The notes beneath the pieces are model-generated. The model saw nothing but the letters and a program-made list of their open reading frames with translations, was not told the origin of the DNA and did no database searches. A stretch of DNA of 15,461 nucleotides from contig CALVPL010000070.1 of NCBI GenBank assembly GCA_944351315.1, positions 1 to 15,461 of the forward strand, written 5' to 3'. Shown in pieces: positions 1 to 6,118 of the stretch. Both the position numbers and the translations under genes were made by a program. The DNA comes from an uncultured Bacilli bacterium. GTDB lineage: Bacteria > Bacillota_I > Bacilli_A > RF39 > UBA660. Position 1 is the stretch's first letter. Each line of letters opens with the position of its first letter.

Positions 1-416
1 TAACGTTTACTAAATTGTGGAGCACGACGAGCTTTTTTAAGACCATATTTTTTACGTTCTTTAACTCGTGGATCTCTTGTAATCATACCAGCTGGTTTTA
101 AAATTTTACGATAAGCTGTATCAGCAGTTTGATCAGTATTTGCATCAAATAAAAGTAATGCTCTAGTAATTCCTAGACGAATAGCACCAGCTTGACCAGC
201 ATATCCGCCACCTTTAACTGTAACAGTTATATCGAAACGATTCTCATTATTTGTTAAAGTTAATGGTTGTTTTAAATCTAAAACTAAAATTTTATCAGGC
301 ATATATTCATTTACATCAACACCATTAATAGTAATATTTCCTGTACCACTTGTTAATGTAACTTGAGCAACTGCTCTCTTTCTTCTACCTGTAGCTTTCC
401 AACTTTGTTTTGCCAT
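1..416 (-). CDS. rpsI: Ribosomal protein S9 (stop codon cut by window edge)
   Basis: Small-subunit ribosomal protein uS9, whose basic C-terminal tail reaches toward the P-site tRNA. Translating the minus strand from the ATG at 416 gives 138 residues beginning MAKQSWKATGRRKRAVAQVT and ending in the diagnostic tail RDPRVKERKKYGLKKARRAP followed by QFSKR. The family normally ends at SKR; the next two bases visible are TA, so only the last base of the stop codon is missing and the gene is effectively complete. A strong ribosome binding site (AAGGAGG, five bases before ATG) fills the 10-base gap after rplM. The rplM-rpsI pair is the conserved bacterial arrangement and shares the promoter at 942-970. 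Confidence 0.97.
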   Translation of the reverse strand, partial: MAKQSWKATGRRKRAVAQVTLTSGTGNITINGVDVNEYMPDKILVLDLKQPLTLTNNENRFDITVTVKGGGYAGQAGAIRLGITRALLLFDANTDQTADTAYRKILKPAGMITRDPRVKERKKYGLKKARRAPQFSKR

Positions 417-426
417 AACTTCCTCC

Positions 427-858
427 TTAATCCACTTTCAATACTTCTGGTTTTTGAGCTTGATGTTTATGATCTGCACCACGGTAAACAAATAATTTTT
501 TACCCATAGCACGACCAAGTCTTCCATGAGGAAGCATACCTTTAACCGCTCTTTCCATCATTTCTTCTGGATAATTTTGAATCATTTCTTTTGCATTACG
601 TTCTCTAAGTCCTCCTGGATAACCAGAATGATTATAATACATCTTATCTTCTAACTTATTACCAGTTAATTTCACTTTGTCAGCATTAATAATGATTACA
701 TAATCTCCACAATCAACACTAGGTGTATAAGTAGGCTTATGTTTACCACGTAAAACTGTAGCAGCTTTACTTGCAACACGACCTAAAGAAATACCACTAG
801 CATCAATAACATACCATTTACGTTCAACGTTTTCTTTTTTTTGTAAAAATGTACTCAT
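427..858 (-). CDS. rplM: Ribosomal protein L13
   Basis: Large-subunit protein uL13, an early assembly protein that binds 23S rRNA. The 143-residue product has the usual family length. Visible hallmarks are the N-terminal KWYVIDASGISLGRVAS block, the central HSGYPGGL loop region around residues 77-84, and the MLPHGRLGRAMGKKLFVYRG block near residues 108-127. The ATG at 858 is preceded by AAAGGA eight bases upstream. First gene of the rplM-rpsI operon, transcribed from a near-perfect sigma-A promoter through a roughly 77-base leader that probably carries an autoregulatory element. Confidence 0.98.
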   Translation of the reverse strand: MSTFLQKKENVERKWYVIDASGISLGRVASKAATVLRGKHKPTYTPSVDCGDYVIIINADKVKLTGNKLEDKMYYNHSGYPGGLRERNAKEMIQNYPEEMMERAVKGMLPHGRLGRAMGKKLFVYRGADHKHQAQKPEVLKVD

Positions 859-935
859 GTTTAAAATCCTTTCATCTTTCCTTTAAACTTTTGCTTTCCC
901 AAGGCATACGTTCTCCAGATAAATAAAATGTACCG
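859..935 (-). promoter_or_regulatory. Probable L13-type ribosomal protein leader
   Basis: The transcript leader between the predicted start near 935 and rplM contains GGAGAACGTATGCCTTGGGA followed by AAGC. From memory this resembles the core of the L13 leader family found before rplM in Bacillota, thought to mediate feedback by L13. A small hairpin can be drawn (TGC with GCA and TT with AA around a GGG loop). GGAGAACGTATG does not start a sensible reading frame. Position and sequence agree with the family; identity with the Rfam model was not tested. Confidence 0.55.
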
Positions 936-941
936 ATTAAA

Positions 942-970
942 ATTATATGCGAATATAGCCCGAAAGTCAA
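942..970 (-). promoter_or_regulatory. Sigma-A promoter of rplM-rpsI
   Basis: TTGACT at 970-965 and TATAAT at 947-942 are separated by exactly 17 bases, a near-perfect vegetative promoter, fitting strong constitutive expression of ribosomal protein genes. The expected transcription start is near 935. It separates the ribosomal pair from truA upstream; no convincing terminator was seen between truA and this promoter. Confidence 0.88.
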
Positions 971-1020
971 ACAAAAAAAGCATTTTTGACATCAAATTTA
1001 AAAGGAATTTATCATTTTTC

Positions 1021-1743
1021 TTACAAATAAACAATTTTCGTTAAATATAATCCTTCAGCTGGAACAACAGTAAATCTTTTTTCTTCAGATGTATTTAAAG
1101 CTTCTGCCACTTCTAAACAAGTACGAACTCCTCTTCCAACATCCAATATAGCTCCAACAATACTTCTTACCATATATCGATAAAAACTCTTACCACAAAC
1201 TTCAATAGTAATAAAATTTAGATCTTTTTTAACTTTTATAGAATAAATAGAAGATTGAAAAGAATCTCTAGATCCACTTACAAAATTATGAAAATCATGA
1301 TCTTGTAAAAATAAACGGGCACATTCTTGCATCTTTTCTAAATCTAAAGCATATGGAAAAAAATAAGCATAATCTTTATAAAAAGGATTCTTTTTTCCAA
1401 AATAAATCTTATAAACATAAGTTTTTTCTTTTACTTGAAATCGTGCATGAAAATCATTATCTACTTTTTTTAAAGACTGTACTGCAACATAAGGAGATAG
1501 CATTCTATTCATAACATACTTTAATTTTTTTAAAGAAATGGGTAAATCTAAATCAAAATGAACACATTGATCTAATGCATGAACACCAGCATCGGTTCTT
1601 CCTGCTCCCTTAACAACGACTTCCTTTTTTGCCAAAATGCTTAGGACTCTCTCTAACTCATTTTGAACTCCTTGACCATTTTCTAATCGTTGAAAGCCTA
1701 AAAATTTACTTCCATCATAAGAAATTCTCGCTAAAATTCTCAT
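1021..1743 (-). CDS. truA: tRNA pseudouridine(38-40) synthase TruA
   Basis: Converts uridines 38, 39 and 40 in the tRNA anticodon arm to pseudouridine. The 240-residue product has the normal family length. The catalytic motif GAGRTDAGVHA lies at residues 46-56 with the nucleophile Asp51, and the N-terminal ISYDGSKFLGFQRL block is typical; the C-terminal half has the family's FYRYMVRSIVGAILDVGRG block (about residues 187-205). The ATG overlaps the TGA of the preceding EcfA-like gene by four bases (ATGA), indicating translational coupling. In most Bacillota the gene before truA is ecfT; here ecfT is missing and the second ATPase abuts truA directly. Product identity is secure. Confidence 0.97.
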   Translation of the reverse strand: MRILARISYDGSKFLGFQRLENGQGVQNELERVLSILAKKEVVVKGAGRTDAGVHALDQCVHFDLDLPISLKKLKYVMNRMLSPYVAVQSLKKVDNDFHARFQVKEKTYVYKIYFGKKNPFYKDYAYFFPYALDLEKMQECARLFLQDHDFHNFVSGSRDSFQSSIYSIKVKKDLNFITIEVCGKSFYRYMVRSIVGAILDVGRGVRTCLEVAEALNTSEEKRFTVVPAEGLYLTKIVYL

Positions 1744-2384
1744 ACAGCACCTCGATAAATAGATTTTAAAGTTTCATTAAAAGTAACATCATGATCGATT
1801 TTATGTCCCTTTTTTTCTAAATACTTAACCAATTCAACGGAAAAAGGCATAGCAACATATTTGTATATTTCATCTTGATAAAAATCATCTATATACTTAT
1901 ATTTTCCATTTTTAGTAAACAAATAAAAAGCTTTAACCGTTTCACAAACAAAATTCATATTATTCTCAAGTAAAATGATAGATATATGATGCTTATACAT
2001 TAAATTCCGAAAAAATCTTTTAAAATACTCTTGTTCACTATAAATTAATTCTTCAAAAAAATATTCACAAACAATAACTTTCGATTGTAGAAGGAGTACT
2101 AAAGCTAAAGAAACTTTTTTACTTTCTTGTAAAGTTAAAGCATTTAAAGAAACAGAATACAAACTAGGTTTTAATTTAACTAATTGTAAAGATTGGATGA
2201 TTTTCTCTTCATTTGCTTGAGTTTTATCTTTTAAATAATTAAGAACGGAAGTTGTAGAATGAAATTTTCTTCCCAAAACATATCCAGAAGTTGCATCACT
2301 TGTTACACCATGAATTTTGGTAGGAAAATTCACTAATATTGAAAAACCATCTCTATTAATAAAATCACTCATTTGGATTGCCAT
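1740..2384 (-). CDS. Degenerate EcfA2-like ABC ATPase homologue lacking Walker A
   Basis: A 214-residue protein recognisable as a decayed energy-coupling-factor ATPase mainly by position and C-terminal half. Residues 60-112 follow the pre-signature/signature/Walker B layout of EcfA, but LSGGQ is replaced by LTLQES (83-88), Walker B reads VIVCEY (103-108) instead of LILDEP, and the H-loop position reads LENN (139-142) with Asn for His. There is no GxxGxGKS near the N-terminus; the segment after IHGV looks as if the P-loop was deleted. The tail PFSVELVKYLEKKGHKI (180-196) resembles the EcfA C-terminal dimerisation region. The start is the ATG at 2384, chosen because GGAGG stands seven bases upstream; the gene overlaps the upstream homologue by 16 bases and truA by four. 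It cannot be a normal ATPase; a structural or regulatory role, or early decay, are alternatives. Confidence 0.72.
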   Translation of the reverse strand: MAIQMSDFINRDGFSILVNFPTKIHGVTSDATSGYVLGRKFHSTTSVLNYLKDKTQANEEKIIQSLQLVKLKPSLYSVSLNALTLQESKKVSLALVLLLQSKVIVCEYFFEELIYSEQEYFKRFFRNLMYKHHISIILLENNMNFVCETVKAFYLFTKNGKYKYIDDFYQDEIYKYVAMPFSVELVKYLEKKGHKIDHDVTFNETLKSIYRGAV

Positions 2385-3058
2385 ATATTTTCCTCCAATT
2401 CTTCTTTTGTTAAACAAATTTTATCTACAATTCCATAATATCCTAATTGAATACTCATATTTACATAGAAAGGTAAAGAAAATCCTAACAACTTCATAAT
2501 CTTTTCTTCTTGCAAAACAGACAATGTAGACCCTTCAATAGCAACTTTATTATTTTTTATAACAATTAAATAAGAAAAGAGGACAGTACTCTCTATTTGA
2601 TTTGTAATATAAAAACATTTAATATTTTTTTCTTGCAAAAATTTTAACAAAAATTGTAATTCATTTAAAGACAAAATTCTTGTTAAATCTTCACAAAATA
2701 GAAAATCCGGTTTTTTTAATAGCTTTAAAACTAAAGCATAACGACAATTTACATAAGAAGTACCCTTTAAAAATTTATTTAAAAACTTTTGCCATGATGA
2801 ATCTAAATGTTCAAAATCAACCTCAGCTTTCCAATCAAGAAATTCTTTTCCCTCTAAAAAATAAAATTCACAAGATCCGTTTGTATCTATTAATTGAGAA
2901 TTTTTAAATAAAGTTTTTAATAAAAGACTTTTACCACTGCCACTTTCGCCTAATAAACAAATGGAATTTTTCCCATCAAAAGAAAGAGAAAAATCTGTTA
3001 AAATCTTTTTCCCATCCAATTGTAAATCAAACAAATTTATATGACAGTACTTCTCCAT
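2369..3058 (-). CDS. Degenerate EcfA1-like ABC ATPase homologue with intact Walker A only
   Basis: A 229-residue ABC-type nucleotide-binding protein. Walker A is intact (GESGSGKS, residues 37-44). The signature LSGGQ is not recognisable (LKGTS at 97-101), Walker B and the catalytic base read FLFCED (119-124), with Glu-Asp where Asp-Glu is expected, and the H-loop reads ITNQ (151-154) with Asn instead of His. The C-terminus, LLGFSLPFYVNMSIQLGYYG (190-209) then KICLTKEELEENI, closely follows the C-terminal domain pattern of EcfA proteins. The start is uncertain: ATG 3058, ATG 3064 and GTG 3067 are in frame; 3058 is preferred because AGTGA lies five bases upstream, the spacing used by neighbours. 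ATP binding is plausible, normal hydrolysis is doubtful. It heads a coupled unit with the next homologue and truA. Confidence 0.75.
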   Translation of the reverse strand: MEKYCHINLFDLQLDGKKILTDFSLSFDGKNSICLLGESGSGKSLLLKTLFKNSQLIDTNGSCEFYFLEGKEFLDWKAEVDFEHLDSSWQKFLNKFLKGTSYVNCRYALVLKLLKKPDFLFCEDLTRILSLNELQFLLKFLQEKNIKCFYITNQIESTVLFSYLIVIKNNKVAIEGSTLSVLQEEKIMKLLGFSLPFYVNMSIQLGYYGIVDKICLTKEELEENIWQSK

Positions 3059-3114
3059 GTTCATCACTACTCTATATTTTAAAATAGAAAAAAAAGAAAA
3101 GAAAGAAAAACTTT

Positions 3115-3411
3115 CTATTCTTCAGGAATTTTTATAATAAACTCTCCAGGTAATGAATACATATATTTTTCTCTTGCATATCGTGCAACATAATCCGGAT
3201 CATGTAATTTCGTTACTTCACTAGTCAAACTCTCTTCTTCTTTTAATAAATCATCATAATAAGAAGTTAAACTAGCTATTTGTTGTTTATTATCAACTAT
3301 TTGCAACCAATCGCGAAAAATAGACACAAAAGATAGACCAACTAAACCTATAAAAAAAACAGATAAAAACAAAAATCGCTTTTTAGCTTTATTTGAACCT
3401 TTCCTTTTCAT
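3115..3411 (-). CDS. divIC: Cell division protein DivIC (FtsB family)
   Basis: Bitopic membrane protein of the divisome that forms a complex with FtsL and DivIB and helps activate septal wall synthesis. The 98-residue product has a basic cytoplasmic N-terminus (1-12), one transmembrane helix (about 13-32), an extracellular coiled-coil region (about 38-68) and the family C-terminal motif DPDYVARYAREKYMYSLPGE (71-90). The ATG at 3411 is chosen over the in-frame GTG at 3420 because AGGTGA sits five bases upstream of the ATG. It directly follows yabQ, as in B. subtilis, but has its own vegetative-type promoter, which makes sense for a growth-essential gene behind sporulation genes. Confidence 0.93.
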   Translation of the reverse strand: MKRKGSNKAKKRFLFLSVFFIGLVGLSFVSIFRDWLQIVDNKQQIASLTSYYDDLLKEEESLTSEVTKLHDPDYVARYAREKYMYSLPGEFIIKIPEE

Positions 3412-3441
3412 TCTCTTCACCTATTTATACATCTATAACAG

Positions 3442-3470
3442 ATTATATCATCGCCGAAAAATTTTTTCAA
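3442..3470 (-). promoter_or_regulatory. Sigma-A-type promoter for divIC inside yabQ end
   Basis: TTGAAA at 3470-3465 and TATAAT at 3447-3442 are spaced by 17 bases. The -35 box and spacer lie in the last codons of yabQ and the -10 box just after its stop codon. The predicted start near 3435 would give divIC a leader of about 23 bases including its AGGTGA ribosome binding site. Confidence 0.78.
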
Positions 3471-3762
3471 TTTTAGAAGGAAGAAAAGAACTCAACTTGA
3501 CATGTTTTTGTAAAATATCAAACACTACAAAACCAAATAAAACAAAAAGTAAGAAATAAATGTGTATAATCCCATCATTTAATTGATACATTAAATAAAC
3601 ATATAATAAAACAATATTAATTACAAATAGAATAGTTGTTAAATATTTCATAGGTATTGAGTAAGTCTCAGAAATTTTAAAATGCCAACGTGTTGCTATA
3701 TGAAAACCAAAACCAAATAAAAAGGAAAAAAGAAAGGATAAAAGTTGAATAATCTCATCCAT
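3448..3762 (-). CDS. yabQ: Spore cortex protein YabQ-like membrane protein
   Basis: A 104-residue hydrophobic protein with three predicted membrane helices (about 5-25, 38-58 and 66-86) and a basic cytoplasmic-type tail ending PSKIEKIFRR. The sequence alone is weakly diagnostic; identification rests on membrane topology plus the conserved yabP-yabQ-divIC order. In B. subtilis YabQ is needed for spore cortex formation and sits in the forespore outer membrane. This copy appears clearly shorter than the Bacillus protein. Its ATG overlaps the TAA of yabP by one base (TAATG), implying translational coupling and, probably, mother-cell expression together with yabP. Confidence 0.82.
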   Translation of the reverse strand: MDEIIQLLSFLFSFLFGFGFHIATRWHFKISETYSIPMKYLTTILFVINIVLLYVYLMYQLNDGIIHIYFLLFVLFGFVVFDILQKHVKLSSFLPSKIEKIFRR

Positions 3763-4058
3763 TATTTAAATAATTTAGCCATAAAACTCTCTTCTTTGAC
3801 TTTTCCTTTACCATTCTCTAAATATTGATAACTAGTAATTTTTCCTTTAATTCGAACATTTCCATCATGCGTATCTAATTTTAAAATTTCAAGACCACTT
3901 CCCTTTAATAATAAAATTCCCATAGTTGTTTCTAATAAAAATTCTTCATGATCAAAACTACTTATTTTTTTTACACCTGTAATATAAATTTCCCGTCGAT
4001 CAATAATTTTGACTTCATGATTAGACGGTACTAAAGGAACAGTATTTTCCGTCTCCAT
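3762..4058 (-). CDS. yabP: Sporulation protein YabP
   Basis: A 98-residue soluble protein of the YabP/YqfC family, made in the mother cell during sporulation in B. subtilis. The diagnostic stretch is DRREIYITGVKKISSFDHEE (residues 20-39), followed by LLETTMGILLLKGSGLEILK and an acidic-to-basic C-terminal tail. Length matches the family. The ATG at 4058 is preferred to the in-frame GTG at 4067 because AGGTGA lies five bases before it. A terminator for the upstream gene ends only about 30 bases before this start, and the intervening DNA carries a 19-base element shared with yabG. Starts the yabP-yabQ-divIC cluster. Confidence 0.93.
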   Translation of the reverse strand: METENTVPLVPSNHEVKIIDRREIYITGVKKISSFDHEEFLLETTMGILLLKGSGLEILKLDTHDGNVRIKGKITSYQYLENGKGKVKEESFMAKLFK

Positions 4059-4063
4059 TTTTA

Positions 4064-4082
4064 TCACCTAGAAAAATATATG
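4064..4082 (-). promoter_or_regulatory. Shared CATATATTTTTnTAGGTGA element before yabP
   Basis: CATATATTTTTCTAGGTGA runs from 4082 to 4064 and matches the sequence before yabG in 18 of 19 positions. The 3' part is the ribosome binding site. CATATATT resembles the CATA-type -10 boxes of sporulation sigma factors E and K, but a clear -35 box is not seen and the implied start would lie in the ribosome binding site, so the promoter reading is tentative. Confidence 0.4.
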
Positions 4083-4087
4083 CCAAA

Positions 4088-4120
4088 CGAAAAAAATAAT
4101 TCCCAAAAAGAATTATTTTT
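4088..4120 (-). terminator. Intrinsic terminator after the unrecognised 206-aa gene
   Basis: On the minus strand AAAAATAATTC (4120-4110) pairs with GAATTATTTTT (4102-4092) around a seven-base loop and continues into a T tract. The stop codon of the preceding gene overlaps the stem base. Confidence 0.75.
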
Positions 4121-4739
4121 AATGAAATTCACCACGAATTTTTTTTAACTCTAAATGATCATCCAAACTTTTCAAACTATTTTGTAAAGAATTTAAATCG
4201 AAAAAGGAAAGAACATAAACTGTTAAACCTAAAATTTCTCTGGGAATAAACTGATCTTTTAAAATTTTAAATAATTCATCATTTTTATCAAATGTATACA
4301 AAACATATTTTTCTATAACAGAATCTTTGACAATACAACTAGCTGAAGAAGAATAAAAAGCAAGATGCTGAATCAACTTAAGAATCGTTTGATATTCCTG
4401 AATATCGTAAATAAATGAAAAAGAATTTTGAACATAATCAACTAAAAACTCTAAAACAGATATATGAAAAAAAGATAAATGTAAAGAACAATCTCCCATA
4501 TCTTGACAACAAAAAGATATACCAGCTAAAGAAGGAAATTCATCAGTTACAAGATGAAATCCCATTTTCCGAATAATTTGACATAAAGAAAAGATTTCAT
4601 ATTGATTATCTTCTGTAATTTGTAAAACTAATTGTTCTGGAGTTGCCAAAATAACAGGCATATTATTTCTTTCACACCAACTAGACAAATTATGAATTAA
4701 AGCAATTGGATACATCTGAAAGTGTTCTAATATTTCCAT
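4119..4739 (-). CDS. Unrecognised 206-residue protein, faint EAL-domain resemblance
   Basis: Not confidently assigned. A soluble-looking protein rich in Leu, Phe and Ile with several cysteines and no signal peptide or membrane helix. Some spacing recalls the C-terminal two-thirds of EAL (cyclic-di-GMP phosphodiesterase) domains: HNLSSW (16-21) for the usual NLS, QLVLQITED (36-44) for LVLEITES, MGFHLVTDEF (59-68) for LGxxxALDDFG, then ILKLIQHLAF for the AivxLA helix. The N-terminal EAL segment is absent and the metal-binding Glu of LEITE is Gln40, so it would be catalytically dead if related. It lies between spoVG and yabP, bracketed by terminators, with a GGGGGG ribosome binding site. There is no room for a promoter between the spoVG terminator and its ATG, so it is probably read through from spoVG. 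Confidence 0.6.
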   Translation of the reverse strand: MEILEHFQMYPIALIHNLSSWCERNNMPVILATPEQLVLQITEDNQYEIFSLCQIIRKMGFHLVTDEFPSLAGISFCCQDMGDCSLHLSFFHISVLEFLVDYVQNSFSFIYDIQEYQTILKLIQHLAFYSSSASCIVKDSVIEKYVLYTFDKNDELFKILKDQFIPREILGLTVYVLSFFDLNSLQNSLKSLDDHLELKKIRGEFH

Positions 4740-4756
4740 TATATCCCCCCAACCAT

Positions 4757-4784
4757 GGAAAAAATTCTAGTTGCCTAGAATTTA
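4757..4784 (-). terminator. Intrinsic terminator of spoVG
   Basis: AAATTCTAG pairs perfectly with CTAGAATTT around a GCAA tetraloop (stem arms 4784-4775 and 4770-4761), followed by a run of T. The spoVG stop codon lies inside the first arm. The downstream gene starts only about 18 bases later. Confidence 0.85.
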
Positions 4785-5051
4785 TTCTGCAGAATCTTGT
4801 TTATTATATTCTGTCAAAATCGCATCAGTAAATTCACTACGAACATCTGGATTTATTGGATGACAAACATCTCTGTACTCACCAGTTGCTGTTTTTCTGC
4901 TTGGCATAGCAATAAATAAACCATTATCACCTTCAATAATACGAATATCATGAATAGCAAACGCATCATCGATTAAAACCGAAGCAATTCCTCTCAATCT
5001 TGAATTTTCTTTTGTGATCTTACGAACACTAACAGATGTAATTTTCATCAT
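4782..5051 (-). CDS. spoVG: Septation/transition regulator SpoVG
   Basis: Small nucleic-acid-binding regulator of the SpoVG family, implicated in sporulation, septation and virulence or cell-surface gene control in Bacillota. The 89-residue protein has the family pattern throughout: residues 24-29 (SVLIDD), AIHDIRIIEGDNGLFIAMPS (32-51), and the CHPINPDVR block near residues 63-71. Two tandem ATG codons (5051 and 5048) follow AAGGAGAG; either may be used, and the first is given. It has its own sigma-A-type promoter rather than an obvious sigma-H site, and a terminator that overlaps its stop codon. In B. subtilis spoVG is downstream of purR; here it directly follows veg. Confidence 0.97.
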   Translation of the reverse strand: MMKITSVSVRKITKENSRLRGIASVLIDDAFAIHDIRIIEGDNGLFIAMPSRKTATGEYRDVCHPINPDVRSEFTDAILTEYNKQDSAE

Positions 5052-5085
5052 TTACTCTCCTTCTAAAGTCCATCAACTTACTTAC

Positions 5086-5114
5086 ATTGTATAGCATAAA
5101 TTAGATTATTTCAA
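5086..5114 (-). promoter_or_regulatory. Sigma-A-type promoter of spoVG
   Basis: TTGAAA at 5114-5109 and TACAAT at 5091-5086 are spaced by 17 bases, placing the start near 5079 and giving a leader of about 28 bases with an AAGGAG ribosome binding site. The -35 box begins six bases after the veg stop codon. B. subtilis spoVG uses sigma-H, and no comparable sigma-H boxes stood out here. Confidence 0.75.
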
Positions 5115-5119
5115 GCTTT

Positions 5120-5332
5120 TTACGCAAGTTTGACAACAACATCTCCAATAATAACATCCGAATAATTAAAACTTTTCTCTATGCCATTAACCAAAACTGT
5201 AAAAACATATGGATACACTCCTGAAACTACACCATAATATTCAAAATTTTTATTACGCAATCCATATACTTGAACAGTTACATTTTTATTTAAATAACTT
5301 CCTATTTTTTCTCTAACAATATCGAGATTCAT
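5120..5332 (-). CDS. veg: Veg family protein
   Basis: A 70-residue protein of the Veg family, a small SH3/Sm-like beta protein; in B. subtilis Veg stimulates biofilm gene expression and has been linked to spore outgrowth. The recognisable pattern is an N-terminal helix (VREKIGSYLNKNVTVQV), a GLRNK turn corresponding to the usual GGRKK, then YYGVVSGVYPYVFTVLVNG matching the family's GxLxxTYPxVFxV, and a final SFNYSDVIIGDVV strand. Length is slightly below the Bacillus protein. AGGAGG precedes the ATG at 5332 at close spacing. It follows the yabG stop codon by eight bases, so cotranscription is likely, and no separate promoter was recognised. Confidence 0.9.
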   Translation of the reverse strand: MNLDIVREKIGSYLNKNVTVQVYGLRNKNFEYYGVVSGVYPYVFTVLVNGIEKSFNYSDVIIGDVVVKLA

Positions 5333-5340
5333 AATCCTCC

Positions 5341-6114
5341 TTACCTTGGAAATCCAACATACATCATTCCAGTACTTATAATCCCGCCCATTCCATTTGC
5401 TCCATACTTAGTTTTTGAGAGCAAATTTACTAAATCAATTTCTTTATTTCGTTCACTCATTGCCAGTACAGTCGCGATAATCGCGGGATCTAAAGCATGA
5501 ATATTCACACGTTTTGGAGAACTAGCAAAATTAGCTCCAGCTCGAATCAACTCCTCATAATTACTTTGACAAGCCCCAGCAATAATAACCAATTTTTCAT
5601 GGCTTTTCTCATATTTGCGAGCCTCTTTTACAGCTCGAACAAAATTTTCCGTATTTTTATAATTACGAAGATCATTAATTCCACCTTTTTTGGGATAATA
5701 TGCATCATGACCAGTAATAATCACAATATCGGGTTGATATTCAATTAATAAGTTTTTTATTTGTTTAGCTACTTCTTTCTCTTCTATTTTTTTACCTATT
5801 GCCATAACTTTATTTCTTTTATAAAATTTTAAACATCTTTCCAAGTAATCTTGATCGGCATCAATATGTAAAACTTTACCAGGCAAATAAAAAAAATCTC
5901 CTCGCATAGCTAAATCATCCAATAAAAAAGAATCTTCTTCACTATCCCGATCTTCTTTTACATACAAAACCAAATCTTCTAATGGAGCATCGGCATATAA
6001 ACGAACTTGTTCTCCTTTTAAATAGGCTACTTCTCCTCGGATATTCAAGATCTTAAAAACAACATCATGATTATAGCTAATTCGCGTTACAAGATCTCCT
6101 ACCTGAAATACCAT
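5341..6114 (-). CDS. yabG: Sporulation-specific protease YabG
   Basis: Peptidase of the U57/YabG family, which processes spore coat proteins in the mother cell; in clostridia it also processes germination proteins. The 257-residue product has the family's N-terminal GDLVTRISYNHDVVFKILNI (from residue 6) and RLYADAPLEDL, then VLHIDADQDYLERC, the PDIVIITGHDAYYPKKGG block, and GACQSNYEELIRAGANFASS with Cys182, followed by PKRVNIHALDP with His206; these Cys and His are the likely catalytic pair. The ATG at 6114 is chosen over GTG 6123 because AGGTGA stands five bases upstream. It is preceded by the ksgA terminator and the 19-base element shared with yabP, and followed closely by veg. Length is somewhat shorter than Bacillus YabG. 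Confidence 0.95.
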   Translation of the reverse strand: MVFQVGDLVTRISYNHDVVFKILNIRGEVAYLKGEQVRLYADAPLEDLVLYVKEDRDSEEDSFLLDDLAMRGDFFYLPGKVLHIDADQDYLERCLKFYKRNKVMAIGKKIEEKEVAKQIKNLLIEYQPDIVIITGHDAYYPKKGGINDLRNYKNTENFVRAVKEARKYEKSHEKLVIIAGACQSNYEELIRAGANFASSPKRVNIHALDPAIIATVLAMSERNKEIDLVNLLSKTKYGANGMGGIISTGMMYVGFPR

Positions 6115-6118
6115 AAGC

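Noticed and set aside
962..1020. Possible truA terminator (TTTGATGTCAAA then a T run)
   Set aside because: The palindrome leaves a two-base loop, too small for a hairpin, and the T run is separated from it by several bases.
2317..2907. Plus-strand open frames of 60-75 residues opposite the EcfA-like genes
   Set aside because: Low-complexity translations with no ribosome binding site, fully overlapping better-supported minus-strand genes; they arise from AT-rich codon use.
3098..3117. Hairpin AGAAAG-TTTTT-CTTTCT at the divIC stop codon followed by T-rich DNA
   Set aside because: Only six weak pairs in a long A/T-only tract; could be a weak terminator, but similar pairings arise easily in such sequence.
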